Assembly: GCA_905182405.1 (NCBI GenBank)
Contig: CAJJBQ010000001.1
Span: 992,001-1,056,000 of the forward strand
Reading direction: 5' to 3'
Length of the DNA: 64,000 bases
DNA from: Akkermansiaceae bacterium
Lineage (GTDB): Bacteria > Verrucomicrobiota > Verrucomicrobiia > Verrucomicrobiales > Akkermansiaceae
Shown: positions 19,701-29,166 of the stretch, piece by piece
Position numbering within the stretch: the first letter of the stretch is position 1
Layout: every line of letters starts with the position of its first letter
Notes under the pieces: model-generated
Told to the model about the DNA's origin: nothing
The model's database searches: none
The model's input: the letters and a program-made list of their open reading frames with translations, nothing else
Position numbers and translations under genes: made by a program

Positions 19701-20437
19701 GTCAATCGTATCAGGGTCTGGAGGCGGAGTGGCATGATCTCTTTTGGGAAGCCGAGGAGGCGGCTAACGAGCTTCCATTAATTGAAGAGTTTCTTGAGAG
19801 CATAGGGGGACCGAGTCTCTACGTGGGCAGTGGATCAGGGCGTCTTTTAGGGCCGCTGGTGCTTGAGGGGCTTGAGGTTTCTGGTTTGGAATCGTCGGCT
19901 GAAATGGTGGCGCTTTCGCGCAAGCGCTGGCCGGAGGCGAAGGTGGTGGAAGGAGCTTGGAAGGATGAAGAGGGGGAGTGGTCGGCAATCTTGGTTCCGG
20001 GATTCACTTTTCAACTTTTTGAGAACCCGCGTCTGGAATTGCTGCGGATGGCCTCCCGAGTGGGGAAGGGCGGGCGGGCTTATCTGAGCCTCTTTTTCCC
20101 TTGGGCTGAGTTGACCGGCGAATTGCCTCCGGTGAAGTGGTATTCTGATCGGGAAATTGAATTGCCTGATGGGCAGCGTGGGGAGCTGTGGACCAAGCAT
20201 GTCGTGATTGAGAGGAAAAGCTTGTTGAAGCGTGAGCACAGCTATCGGCTCAAGGGAGAAGATGGAACGGTCATTCGAGAGGAGAAGACGAAGCAAACGA
20301 TCCGCTTCTTTGTCGATGCCGAGCTTGAGCGTCTTTTTAAAAAGACAGGGTGGAAGGTGAGCAAGGAGATCTTTGACTTTGGTGAGCACGATGGAGACAC
20401 CGTTTATGTGACCACGTTATTTTTGGAGCGCAGTTAG
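19697..20437 (+). CDS. Class I SAM-dependent methyltransferase
   Basis: 246 residues. Motif I is SLYVGSGSGRLLGPLVLEG, followed by the acidic GLESSAEMVALSRKRWP turn and a later VKWYSDREIELPDGQRGELW segment, typical of small-molecule methyltransferases. Substrate unknown. Its start overlaps the antiporter stop by 4 bases, so translation is probably coupled, though no functional link is obvious. Confidence 0.8.
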   Translation: MSQSYQGLEAEWHDLFWEAEEAANELPLIEEFLESIGGPSLYVGSGSGRLLGPLVLEGLEVSGLESSAEMVALSRKRWPEAKVVEGAWKDEEGEWSAILVPGFTFQLFENPRLELLRMASRVGKGGRAYLSLFFPWAELTGELPPVKWYSDREIELPDGQRGELWTKHVVIERKSLLKREHSYRLKGEDGTVIREEKTKQTIRFFVDAELERLFKKTGWKVSKEIFDFGEHDGDTVYVTTLFLERS

Positions 20438-20537
20438 CCCCCTCCCTTTGTGGTTATAAAACAAAAGGTGGTGTTTTTTCGAAAAGATTCTCGGGCATTG
20501 ATTTGTCAGGGCTTCCGGGTTGCGATACGCTCTAAAA

Positions 20538-21320
20538 ATGGCCGAGAAAAAGTCCTCGCGCGGCGACCTGATCAAAGAAACCACCCGACTCACCCGTGAG
20601 GCGAGAAGGCGTTGGGGGGCTCATGAGAATGCGGCGTGTCGCAAAATCCGTGATCAGGCACTCACTCTTTACCAATCACTGACTCCAAGTGAGAAAGACG
20701 AAATCCCGCAAACTCACCGTGTTTGGCTTCGCTACCGAAGTGAAAAATACTTCGGTCTTGATCGAAGCAAGCCCGGTAGCAAGCGAACGGCAAAGCCCGC
20801 CATGAAGACTCCCAAGAAGAAATCGCATGCTCCCTCTCATGGTGTGGTGAGCACGCGCATTGAATCTCACGTTGGACCGCTGGTTCTGCTAGCCTCCAAA
20901 AAAGGTCTTGCGGGAATCTACTTTGGTCATCGTATCGAGGTGACGACGCTGCCACGCGAGGACGCTTCGGATCGCTTTCTTAAAAAAACGGCGAAACAGC
21001 TCGAGCAGTATTTCGCGGGTAAGAGAGAAACGTTTGCGATCCCGCTTGATATGAAGGGGAGTCCTTTCCAGCGAAGCGTCTGGCGCGGTCTTTACGAGAT
21101 CCCTTATGGCGAGACGATTTCCTATGGCGAACTGGCGAATCGCTTGGAGAATCCAAGTGCGGTGCGTGCGGTTGGAACGGCGAATGGTATGAATCCTATT
21201 TCCATCATCGTGCCCTGTCATCGGGTCATCGGGAGAGATGGTTCACTCACCGGTTATGGTGGTGGTCTCGACATCAAATTGAAGCTTCTTCAGCACGAAG
21301 GAATTCTACTCGATACCTAG
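20538..21320 (+). CDS. ogt: Methylated-DNA-protein-cysteine methyltransferase with extra N-terminal domain
   Basis: 260 residues. The C-terminal half is a full MGMT: GSPFQRSVWRGLYEIPYGETISYGELA and the active-site IVPCHRVIGRDGSLTGYGGG with acceptor Cys at about 227. It transfers alkyl groups from O6-alkylguanine to itself, repairing DNA. The first about 100 residues are an unrecognised basic helical domain (DLIKETTRLTREARRRWGAH, CRKIRDQALTLYQSLTPSEK) joined by a proline/lysine linker; such an extension is not part of standard Ogt. ATG 20538 is chosen; an in-frame TTG lies at 20520. Confidence 0.9.
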   Translation: MAEKKSSRGDLIKETTRLTREARRRWGAHENAACRKIRDQALTLYQSLTPSEKDEIPQTHRVWLRYRSEKYFGLDRSKPGSKRTAKPAMKTPKKKSHAPSHGVVSTRIESHVGPLVLLASKKGLAGIYFGHRIEVTTLPREDASDRFLKKTAKQLEQYFAGKRETFAIPLDMKGSPFQRSVWRGLYEIPYGETISYGELANRLENPSAVRAVGTANGMNPISIIVPCHRVIGRDGSLTGYGGGLDIKLKLLQHEGILLDT

Positions 21321-21539
21321 GAAAGAGGCGTGGCGGGGGGTCTATTTGACTAGTTAGTTTGGGTTCATTAAGTAAAATATGCTTCTTTTAGAGTCATGTT
21401 TGTCAATGTAAATACATTCTTAAAGATTTGTTAATGAACTAGTTAATGAAATGCTTTCAATTTTCCGACGATATTTTTCCGCATTTTTCACGTTTTCGAG
21501 ATTGATCTGGAATCACAATGTGTTTACATAGTGTTCATC
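21321..21539. promoter_or_regulatory. AT-rich upstream region of the pilin-like gene
   Basis: A sharply AT-rich stretch compared with its surroundings. It holds an 8-bp inverted repeat (TTCATTAA near 21365, TTAATGAA near 21445) and two copies of ACTAGTTA. I cannot assign a specific -35/-10 pair with confidence, but it is the likely promoter region of the large gene that follows. Confidence 0.4.
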
Positions 21540-24500
21540 ATGAAAGCACAACTGCATCCTAAAAAGAGTCGTGGATTCGCCCTTATCGCGACGATCTCCG
21601 TCCTGCTTTTGCTTACGCTGATTGCTGTGGCATTTCTCTCCCTTTCTGCTGTGAGTGTCAGAACCGCGCGTATTGACATGGCTGAAGAAGAGGCTCGATC
21701 AAATGCACGCCTCGCGCTCATGATTGCTCTTGGCGAACTGCAACGCGAAATGGGACCCGATCAACGAGTCAGTGCCTCTGCTGCTATTTTGGATAACAGT
21801 GTGGAGACATACAAAATTACAGGGATCGAAGAACCTCATTGGTTGGGAGTTTGGTCGACGAACTGGGGAGAAAGCTCTACGGGCGAAACTGGTGGAGCTA
21901 AAGATCCCGAGACCTTGACACCATGGACCCGTAATGCTGCCCAAGGTGGGCTGCGGGATCGTCGCTTTACGGAGTCTTGGGATCGTGAAACTGCGGTGAG
22001 CACTTATTTGGTCAGCGGTAATGAAGGTGGACAGGAGCGAATTCGTGACGCAGGGCGTCAGTTGCTGAAGCCTGATAAACGTCTTACTGAGAAAGATGGG
22101 GGGAAAATCATCAAATTAGTCGGTCCCGGTTCGGTGAACGACGATGATGACATGGTGGAAGTGAAAACGGTGAACATTAATCGTGAAATGCGCCGACCCA
22201 ATGGTGCCATTCAACAAACGGCGATGGGCAACTATGCGTTTTGGATCACTGATGAAAGTGCCAAGGCAAGAATTTCACTAGTCGATCGTCATCAGGACGA
22301 GAGTCCCAGTGCCGATGACCAAACTGGTTTCCAGAGAGTGTTTCACGCTCAGGATGTGGAAGCAGGCGCGATGGAGGGCTGGACTGCCATTCCGGAAGCA
22401 GCTAACGAAAAATTGATTTCTTTGCGTTCGGCCGAGTTAGCAGGAGTCGACCCTGAAGCGGTGAGGGATACTTTCCACGATGCCACGACGTCGTCTCGTA
22501 CAGTTCTCGTCAACGCCCGTGATGGCGGCTTGCAAAAGGATCTTGCGATTCCTCTCGTCGAAGGGGAAAGCGTTCCTGACCTTGAATCGGGACGTCTAGA
22601 GTATATCGGATTGACTCTGGGGGATGACGAAGTAGCCGATGATGACACGATCTCTGGTGACCTTCTCGTCGGCCCTCCCAATGAGAAGATTGCGAATCTA
22701 ACGGGTCACGAATTTGATTCACGTTTGCATGCCATTTCCCCTCGATTCAGAATCATGTCAAATTGGTTGGAAGCTGCGAAGGATAACAGTTTCGCAGTTA
22801 CGGGAAATAAGCTGGATTTGACCGGTGATCAGAGACCCCTCTTACCTTATCCCGTGAATTACGGAAGCCCACGAACGGGGGGAAGCAACACATGGGATGG
22901 TTTTCTTGCCGATCCGGCTGGAAATGGCCCCTCTTCTTCGAGTGAAGATGTCCATGCAGTTCCGTTTACGAAATTGGATCGGTCCACTGTTGCTCCGGTT
23001 GTCGTAGAAGCGGGCTTCTATTATAATATTGCCGCTCGCAGAGGGGGCAGCACATCATCGCCTTCATATCGTCTCTATGTCGCGTTGTATCCGCGGGTTG
23101 CTCTTTGGAATCCCTACAATGTGGAAATGACGGTCCCCGCGATGCTTTGCGAAATGTATATCAACGGGAACAAGGATGTGAATATCGAGTTTGCGGGTGA
23201 CCCCACAAGACGTGTCGTGAATCTTGGATTTGGAAAAGGCAGGGGGCCCCAAGATGGAGATCTCTGGTTTATCATTGCCGATGATGTAAATTCCAACCAG
23301 AACCCAAAGCCACTCGTGATTGGACCTGGTGAGACCATTGTGTGCACGCCTGATTTAAATCGTTCGAAGCGGCAGGGAGGTCTGCGTGGTAACTACAGTA
23401 TTGGAGGCGATACTCTCAACAACCTGCTGACGCCCTACAATGCTGAGAGTGCCAACAACTATCTCTTGGATGAGCTTAGCCTTCCATGGACCGAGAATGA
23501 TCGCACTCCTTTCAAGCCGATTTCATTTTTCGAAGAAGGCTCAAGTGCCGGGTCCTCCGGAGGCGATAATTTCAAGTTCGTGATCAAGGATGCTTCCTCC
23601 TACAGACGGGTTTTGGCTCCCGAGTGCCAACGGGCACCGATGATGATCGCTGGTAACATCTCGCTGCAGGCTGGAGGAGGAGATGAGGATCCGCTCGTAT
23701 GGGACTCGAAGTCTCCTGTGCCAGTCTACGAGTTCCAAAATAATGTCGCCGGTCGCCCACTTGTGGCGGTGGGAGGAACGGCAGACCCTGATAAGCGCAC
23801 ACGCGATGGATTCCGCTTACGTTGGTTTGAGGAGAATCCTGGAAATCTCGATAGTACGAATGCTCTCTCGGGCGGTGATATGGATAAGCTCTTTCAGACT
23901 GCCATGCTTGGTAACTGGAATATCCGGGCGAGTCACATCATGAGAACTCCTTGGGACAACACGAGTGATGAAGCTCCTTATTTCTTTGGAAACTATACTC
24001 GTGACAAACCTGATGACGCGATCGCTTGGGAGAATACCAAGTCACAGAAGGTTGGTAGTAGATACACCGGGTTTCCTTTCGGTAGTCCCACTAGTCAATA
24101 TAACGCAGGTCCGGTCGTTCTTTTCGAACTTCCCAGCGAGGAGTTTGGAATTCCGAATTTGGCCTATCTGAGAAATATGAAGCTCTCGGAGCTCGCATGG
24201 CATCCCACATACGCGATTGGTAATTCGCTTGCGGATCCCCGCTGTCAACAGATCGGGACCGTCGTTGATTTGGATGCCATGGCCAATAAATCGCAGAATG
24301 GTTGGAATGCCCAAACGATGGGCTCAAATTACTGGTCGAGACTTTTCCGGGAGCTGCTGTTCTACCAGACGGATAAGAATCACGTGGCCTTCGATATGAG
24401 TTACGAGGTGAACTACAATCTTTGGGACACTTATCTGATTTCTTCAGGCGGCCCTACGAAGACCCGCCGGGATCGCCAGATGGATCGCTTTTCCGAAAAC

Positions 24501-25388
24501 CCATCTAAAGATCCTCTTCCCAATGGGCGTTATGGACTCTTCAACCGACCTGACCTGGAAACGTCGGTAACGGAGGATCTTAGTGATTTCTTCAGGGTTG
24601 CTGCCCGGCTCAGTCTTGAGGGTGGATTCAACGTGAATTCGACAAGTGTCGATGCGTGGAGAGCCTTGATCGCCTCGACCTTGGGAGTCTCGGTGGGGGA
24701 TAGTAAGGGAGTGATCTTCCCCAGATTTTTGAATCCCAGCGGTTCGACGACTCAAGACTCTGGGATTACCGCTGATTCCCTGACCGGAAACCGTGATTTG
24801 AGTGAGAAGGAAGTTGAGTCACTCGCTGAGCAAATGGTGACCGAGGTCAAAAAACGAGGCCCTTTCTTTGGCCTGTCAGACTTTGTGAATCGTCGACTCG
24901 TTGACGATCTCGAATTATCACGGGCCGGTCCAATCGAAACGGCCTTGAGGAATGCCGGAATCAATAGTAGTTTCGAAAGTGGTTCATTGGCCATCACTGG
25001 TCGCGAAGAAGACATCGGAGATGCCAGACTGAGATCACAGCAGGGAAGTATCGGCGATTCCACCCAGCTAGACCATCGCCTGAAGCCCGCCTCCAAAGCG
25101 TGGGGACTTCCCGGATATCTTACACAGGGAGACGTTCTTGGGGTGATCGGTTCTTCGCTCACCGCGCGCGGGGACACCTTTAAAATTCGGACTTACGGGG
25201 AATCCCGTGACGTGAACGGAAAGATTCTGGCACGGGCATGGTGTGAAGCCACTGTGCAGCGGACTCCAGAGCCCGTGAATCCTGACAAGTATGGGATCAA
25301 TCCTAAGCCTGTTGGAGAAGATGGCATTGATTTCGGACGCCGTTTCCGGATTGTCGGATTCCGTTGGCTTGACCAAGCTGAAGTGTAA
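21540..25388 (+). CDS. Large protein with type IV pilin-like N-terminus (Verrucomicrobial PilX-like)
   Basis: 1,282 residues. The N-terminus KSRGFALIATISVLLLLTLIAV resembles the prepilin/PilX leader and hydrophobic stalk (cleavage expected around RG-F), then ARSNARLALMIALGELQREMGPD. The remaining about 1,200 residues are a globular, secreted region with no family I can name. Large proteins with this N-terminus occur in Verrucomicrobiota, where they are linked to pseudopilin cassettes. Secretion through a type II/IV-like system is inferred. ATG 21540 is preferred to GTG 21531. A small secreted protein follows at 25510, and a GspG-like pseudopilin is found at 37921. Confidence 0.7.
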   Translation: MKAQLHPKKSRGFALIATISVLLLLTLIAVAFLSLSAVSVRTARIDMAEEEARSNARLALMIALGELQREMGPDQRVSASAAILDNSVETYKITGIEEPHWLGVWSTNWGESSTGETGGAKDPETLTPWTRNAAQGGLRDRRFTESWDRETAVSTYLVSGNEGGQERIRDAGRQLLKPDKRLTEKDGGKIIKLVGPGSVNDDDDMVEVKTVNINREMRRPNGAIQQTAMGNYAFWITDESAKARISLVDRHQDESPSADDQTGFQRVFHAQDVEAGAMEGWTAIPEAANEKLISLRSAELAGVDPEAVRDTFHDATTSSRTVLVNARDGGLQKDLAIPLVEGESVPDLESGRLEYIGLTLGDDEVADDDTISGDLLVGPPNEKIANLTGHEFDSRLHAISPRFRIMSNWLEAAKDNSFAVTGNKLDLTGDQRPLLPYPVNYGSPRTGGSNTWDGFLADPAGNGPSSSSEDVHAVPFTKLDRSTVAPVVVEAGFYYNIAARRGGSTSSPSYRLYVALYPRVALWNPYNVEMTVPAMLCEMYINGNKDVNIEFAGDPTRRVVNLGFGKGRGPQDGDLWFIIADDVNSNQNPKPLVIGPGETIVCTPDLNRSKRQGGLRGNYSIGGDTLNNLLTPYNAESANNYLLDELSLPWTENDRTPFKPISFFEEGSSAGSSGGDNFKFVIKDASSYRRVLAPECQRAPMMIAGNISLQAGGGDEDPLVWDSKSPVPVYEFQNNVAGRPLVAVGGTADPDKRTRDGFRLRWFEENPGNLDSTNALSGGDMDKLFQTAMLGNWNIRASHIMRTPWDNTSDEAPYFFGNYTRDKPDDAIAWENTKSQKVGSRYTGFPFGSPTSQYNAGPVVLFELPSEEFGIPNLAYLRNMKLSELAWHPTYAIGNSLADPRCQQIGTVVDLDAMANKSQNGWNAQTMGSNYWSRLFRELLFYQTDKNHVAFDMSYEVNYNLWDTYLISSGGPTKTRRDRQMDRFSENPSKDPLPNGRYGLFNRPDLETSVTEDLSDFFRVAARLSLEGGFNVNSTSVDAWRALIASTLGVSVGDSKGVIFPRFLNPSGSTTQDSGITADSLTGNRDLSEKEVESLAEQMVTEVKKRGPFFGLSDFVNRRLVDDLELSRAGPIETALRNAGINSSFESGSLAITGREEDIGDARLRSQQGSIGDSTQLDHRLKPASKAWGLPGYLTQGDVLGVIGSSLTARGDTFKIRTYGESRDVNGKILARAWCEATVQRTPEPVNPDKYGINPKPVGEDGIDFGRRFRIVGFRWLDQAEV

Positions 25389-25509
25389 GCTGCGCAACTT
25401 GATTGAAAATAAGCTCGATGAAAAGGTGAGGAAAATTACCTTTCCATCGGTTCCGATGAATACTTTACCTTTTGATTCCGTTCTATTTCACCCCCCTTTC
25501 ATTTAGATC

Positions 25510-26259
25510 ATGACACTACGATTATTACTCCCAATCTTGCTCATCCAGATTGCTTTTTCTCAGGATAAGGAGAAAGGCTTCGTTCGTCTCCTTGCGCTTG
25601 GAGAGAATCCAACGATGAAGTTTAAGTCGATCAATGGGAGACGCGTTGAGCAGCCTCCCGTTCCGGGCAGTATCCCGCCAAGAGCGCTCAGTGTTTCTGG
25701 CTTCGCCGGGGCTGTTGCGGCAGTGCCTTTCCAGTTGGGAAGATTTGCTCCTTGGGTAGAGGTTGTCGATCGTACCCTTCCCCTTCAGCTCTCCGCTGGA
25801 GAAAAGAAGTGGGCCAAGGTGGGAGCACCCACGGTTCCTAAGCTGGCTGTTTTTGTCCACGATCGTGCGCTGAAGAAGATGACGTGGGACAAGCCGAAGC
25901 TTTTTGAGTTCGCGGAGACCTTGAAGGCCTATCCCAATGAGTCGATTAGAGTTATTAATCTAACGACTGCTCCTGTGATTGTTAGATTGGGAGAAGAGGC
26001 CAGCGTTGAAGTGAAAGCCGGGAAATCGAGAATTTTCAAGGAAAAAGATGGAGCGAAGGTGGAAGACACCGTTGCTTTAATTGGTGTGAAGATGAGCAAT
26101 GGGAGGGTGAATAGGATCTACAAAAGCGATATTGATCTCTACAAGAATCAACGACTGACGATCTTCCTCTATTTGGGGGATCGTGAGCTGACGAAAAACA
26201 GAGTTTACGTAAAGATTCTCTCCGAGCCCACCTTCGATCCGGCTGCAGAAGGGCAATAA
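25510..26259 (+). CDS. Secreted hypothetical protein
   Basis: 249 residues with a signal peptide (TLRLLLPILLIQIAFSQ, cleavage near FSQ-DK). The mature part is beta-rich with repeated short strands (NESIRVINLTTAPVIVRLGE, EASVEVKAGKSRIF, NRIYKSDIDLYKNQRLTIFL). No family recognised. It lies 121 bases after the pilin-like giant on the same strand and is followed by a strong terminator, so they may be functionally related. Confidence 0.75.
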   Translation: MTLRLLLPILLIQIAFSQDKEKGFVRLLALGENPTMKFKSINGRRVEQPPVPGSIPPRALSVSGFAGAVAAVPFQLGRFAPWVEVVDRTLPLQLSAGEKKWAKVGAPTVPKLAVFVHDRALKKMTWDKPKLFEFAETLKAYPNESIRVINLTTAPVIVRLGEEASVEVKAGKSRIFKEKDGAKVEDTVALIGVKMSNGRVNRIYKSDIDLYKNQRLTIFLYLGDRELTKNRVYVKILSEPTFDPAAEGQ

Positions 26260-26291
26260 TCCGAGCTCCGACGTCTGATGACGCATTTTTG

Positions 26292-26317
26292 AGGCCTTCC
26301 TTCGGGGAGGCCTTTTC
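26292..26317 (+). terminator. Intrinsic terminator with TTCG tetraloop
   Basis: AGGCCTTCC, loop TTCG, GGGAGGCCT form a 9-bp stem with one G-T, followed by TTTTCC. It ends the transcript from the secreted protein at 25510. Confidence 0.8.
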
Positions 26318-26421
26318 CTCATTGGAAATTCTTCTTTTTTCGTGGAAACGGAGATGGGAATACTGTTTTTACCTCGACTGCGCACGGGAGATGGGCGAAC
26401 TTTCGGGACAAAAAACCTGCC

Positions 26422-27816
26422 ATGAAAGCGCTTACCTATCTGACTTGTCTTACCTTAGTCCTCTCGCCTGTTGCTTGGGCACATTGTCCGGCCCATCAAC
26501 TTGCCGATGCGCAAACTAAAGCCGCGGCCGAAAAAAAGGATGTTCTTTTAGTGTTCCTGGGCGAGGACGCGATTTCCAAGAAGGTTAAGGAGGAGACCTT
26601 GGCGAATGCTGAGTTCAAAAAAGGAGCCGAGAAGCACTTCGTGACCCATGTGATCGAGTTTACCAAGGATCCCAAGGACACGAACGCTGACTTGCTCACC
26701 TTGAAGGAAAAGTATAAGGTCAATCGTCTTCCAGTCATCATTCAAGTCGATCCTCTGGGACGGCCTTACGGTTTCGCGAACTTTCGCGCTCAAAAGCCCG
26801 ATGCGGTTCTTGCCAGTTTGCAAAAAAATATCGAAACGCGCGTCAAGCGGGACGCGGCCTTCGAGAAGGCTCTCAAGGAAACGGGTGTGAATCGTGCTAA
26901 GGCGATCATCGAAGGCTTGGAGGTCATGCCGCAATTCGTCCTGCGTGATTTCTACATCATGGAGCTTGCCGATATTAGCAAGGCAGATCCCAAGGGAGAG
27001 ACCGGGTTCATTGCTAAAATCGAAAAGGCGGAGGCTCTCGATCAGGAGCAGAAGCGCTATCAGCAACTCTTCAAGGAGGAAAAGAGGGACCAGATCGTCA
27101 AGCTGTCCCAAATGGAATCATCAAAGATGAAAGGGGAGGATGCTCAACGGGTTGCGATGTATGGTATCCAGGCCCTTGCCAGCCAGAAAAAGTATGACGA
27201 GGCAAAGAAGGCGATCGAAGCAATGGCCAAGATCGACCCCGAGTCATCTTTCGGAAAATCAGCCGAACGCTATGTGAGTGTGGTGGAGCGTATGAAGGAG
27301 CGTAATGAGCGCAAGGCTTCTGCTCCTAAAGGCGGGCCGATAAAAAAGAAGAGAGTTAGTGGCCCGATTGTTTCTAAGCCGGTTGCGATCGTGACCGACA
27401 TCAAGAAGTTGTATGAAGAATCAAAGTCGATTGATGCAGAGGCCAAGAAAGCTCAAGAGCAACATGCCCAACTTGCGATAGCTCACAAAGAAAAAGATTC
27501 CCGGATTGCGAAGCTGGAGAACGAATTGAAGGCTCTCAAGGAGGGGAATGCGAAGAGCGCAACTGACCTTAAGCAGTCCCTAGAAGCCGCTGAGCGCCTT
27601 TCAAAGAAGAGCAGAATGATGAAGGAGGTGATCGAGAATCATGAAGCGATGGAGCGTCGTAAGCGCGATATCAGCGAGTTGGAAAAAAGGGCTGCCAAAC
27701 TTGCGGCGGAGTCCGAAAAGCTTCGTAAGAAAACGGGCGTCGTTAAGAAAAAAGAGGGCGTCGTTAAGAGAGCGACTGACCCTAAGAAGGCGGACGACGT
27801 TAAGAAAAAAAAGTAA
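26422..27816 (+). CDS. Secreted thioredoxin-fold protein with long coiled coil
   Basis: 464 residues. Signal peptide (LTLVLSPVAWA), then a thioredoxin-like domain at about 30-150 (KDVLLVFLGEDAISKKVKEE, YKVNRLPVIIQVDPLGRPYG with the cis-proline region). It lacks a CxxC motif, so redox activity is unlikely. A helical, TPR-like segment follows (about 155-295) and then a coiled coil of heptads (about 330-445). The C-terminus is lysine-rich and built from short repeats (GVVKKKEGVVKR). Probably a periplasmic scaffold; function unknown. Confidence 0.75.
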   Translation: MKALTYLTCLTLVLSPVAWAHCPAHQLADAQTKAAAEKKDVLLVFLGEDAISKKVKEETLANAEFKKGAEKHFVTHVIEFTKDPKDTNADLLTLKEKYKVNRLPVIIQVDPLGRPYGFANFRAQKPDAVLASLQKNIETRVKRDAAFEKALKETGVNRAKAIIEGLEVMPQFVLRDFYIMELADISKADPKGETGFIAKIEKAEALDQEQKRYQQLFKEEKRDQIVKLSQMESSKMKGEDAQRVAMYGIQALASQKKYDEAKKAIEAMAKIDPESSFGKSAERYVSVVERMKERNERKASAPKGGPIKKKRVSGPIVSKPVAIVTDIKKLYEESKSIDAEAKKAQEQHAQLAIAHKEKDSRIAKLENELKALKEGNAKSATDLKQSLEAAERLSKKSRMMKEVIENHEAMERRKRDISELEKRAAKLAAESEKLRKKTGVVKKKEGVVKRATDPKKADDVKKKK

Positions 27817-27877
27817 GTCGGCCCCTAAACAATTTAACTCGCCAAGGTCATCGTGATCTTCGTGGGTTTTTTGTCTT

Positions 27878-28720
27878 CTAGAGCGGGCGTCCGTAGCTTT
27901 CGCAGCGGTTGTGCCATCCGGCGCGCCAGCGCTTCTCTCCACGAGCGGGCGGAGAGTTCTTAATGCGAAGGTCGAGGCGGCGCTTGGCTGCTTGTCCGAA
28001 CTCTTTCGCAGCAGCTTGACCACCGGGCACTTCCTTCATTTCCATGAGAACCCACATCAGGCCCCAGCCTTGCTTGGCGTAGCGCTCGCGAGGATTGGTG
28101 CCATCGCCTTTGAAATTGACGTAGTCGACGAGGGCGTAGATCCCATTTGAGCTGGTAGAGACCTTATCGTAGTTTTGCTGAATGCGGGCACGTTGGGCCG
28201 GTGGGGCGGCAGCGAGAACGTTGGGAAGGGCGGCGCGTGACTTGTAGGCGATGAATTCAGTTTGTAGCGCGATGTTTGCTGCCAGCCACTTTCGGAGTCC
28301 GTTGAGTTGGGCACCATCGAAGTCACGTTGGAACGCCGCTTTGTCGGGCCAGGGGCAGTCGGAGAGGGTGCCGACGGCGGGAACTTGCATCCCCTGACTC
28401 CGGGCGTAGCGGACGAACTCCGGCCAAGTCTCGGTCCAGCGGCCATTGAATCCTTTGGGATACCAGATGAAGTGGCCGATTCCCATGGAGGGGAATTCTT
28501 CCCCATCATTCCAATGGGTGAGGCCGCTCACTTTTCCACCGGATTCGTTTTGCCAGATCTTACGTCCGATGGAGGCTTTTTGGGTTGCGCTCAGTTTGAG
28601 CGAAGCTTGAGCAACTGCGGGAAGAGCTTGCGAGATGACCTGCCGGGTCACTGATGGAGTGGGTGAGCAGGCGGCGAGGCCGAGGGCCAGTATTGTGAGG
28701 GGAAATCGAACTCCTTGCAT
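27878..28720 (-). CDS. Lipoprotein with lysozyme-like fold features
   Basis: 280 residues. Lipobox LAAC near residue 18 of the chosen start. Conserved-looking blocks are KIWQNESGGKVSGLTHWNDG and PSMGIGHFIWYPKGFNG, a pattern found in a widespread uncharacterised bacterial family; the Glu in QNESGG could be a catalytic acid as in goose-type lysozyme folds, which is an inference. The C-terminus is basic (RGEKRWRAGWHNRCESYG). ATG 28720 is chosen because the upstream extension lacks signal-peptide character. Divergent from the DUF3147 gene. Confidence 0.7.
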   Translation of the reverse strand: MQGVRFPLTILALGLAACSPTPSVTRQVISQALPAVAQASLKLSATQKASIGRKIWQNESGGKVSGLTHWNDGEEFPSMGIGHFIWYPKGFNGRWTETWPEFVRYARSQGMQVPAVGTLSDCPWPDKAAFQRDFDGAQLNGLRKWLAANIALQTEFIAYKSRAALPNVLAAAPPAQRARIQQNYDKVSTSSNGIYALVDYVNFKGDGTNPRERYAKQGWGLMWVLMEMKEVPGGQAAAKEFGQAAKRRLDLRIKNSPPARGEKRWRAGWHNRCESYGRPL

Positions 28721-28755
28721 GGCGGATAAATTGGCGTCAAAATAGACCCATCGCA

Positions 28756-29166
28756 ATGGACAAAAATGAAGTTCTCAAAGTTCTCACGCCCAGCTTCTTC
28801 GATCTGGTGAAGATTCTGCTCACCGCGGTGGTGATTCTCGCCGTGACCAAGATTCAGCTTTTCAGCGATAAGCTGTCGGCGCTTCTGATCGCCCTGCCGC
28901 TCACTTCGCTGATTGCGATGATCTGGATGTGGCATGATCGCACCGCTGGATCGGTGGCGGATCGGGGAGAGGGAATCGCGAACCACGCATATTACACCTT
29001 TTGGTTCGTACTTCCGACGATGCCGATGTTTCTCATTCTCCCGTGGATGCTGAGAAGAGGAATGGGATTTTATCCGGCTTTAGGATTCAATGCCCTGATC
29101 ACCATCGCGCTTTTTTGGGCCATGGTGTTTCTTTTGAAGCGTTACGCGTCCATTAATCTGATGTGA
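28756..29166 (+). CDS. DUF3147-type membrane protein
   Basis: 136 residues with four predicted membrane helices (about 15-32, 38-58, 80-100, 108-128). The KLSALLIALPLTSLIAMIWM and HAYYTFWFVLPTMPMFLILP segments match the DUF3147 family of small inner-membrane proteins of unknown role. Its last 14 bases overlap the convergent psd gene. Confidence 0.75.
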   Translation: MDKNEVLKVLTPSFFDLVKILLTAVVILAVTKIQLFSDKLSALLIALPLTSLIAMIWMWHDRTAGSVADRGEGIANHAYYTFWFVLPTMPMFLILPWMLRRGMGFYPALGFNALITIALFWAMVFLLKRYASINLM

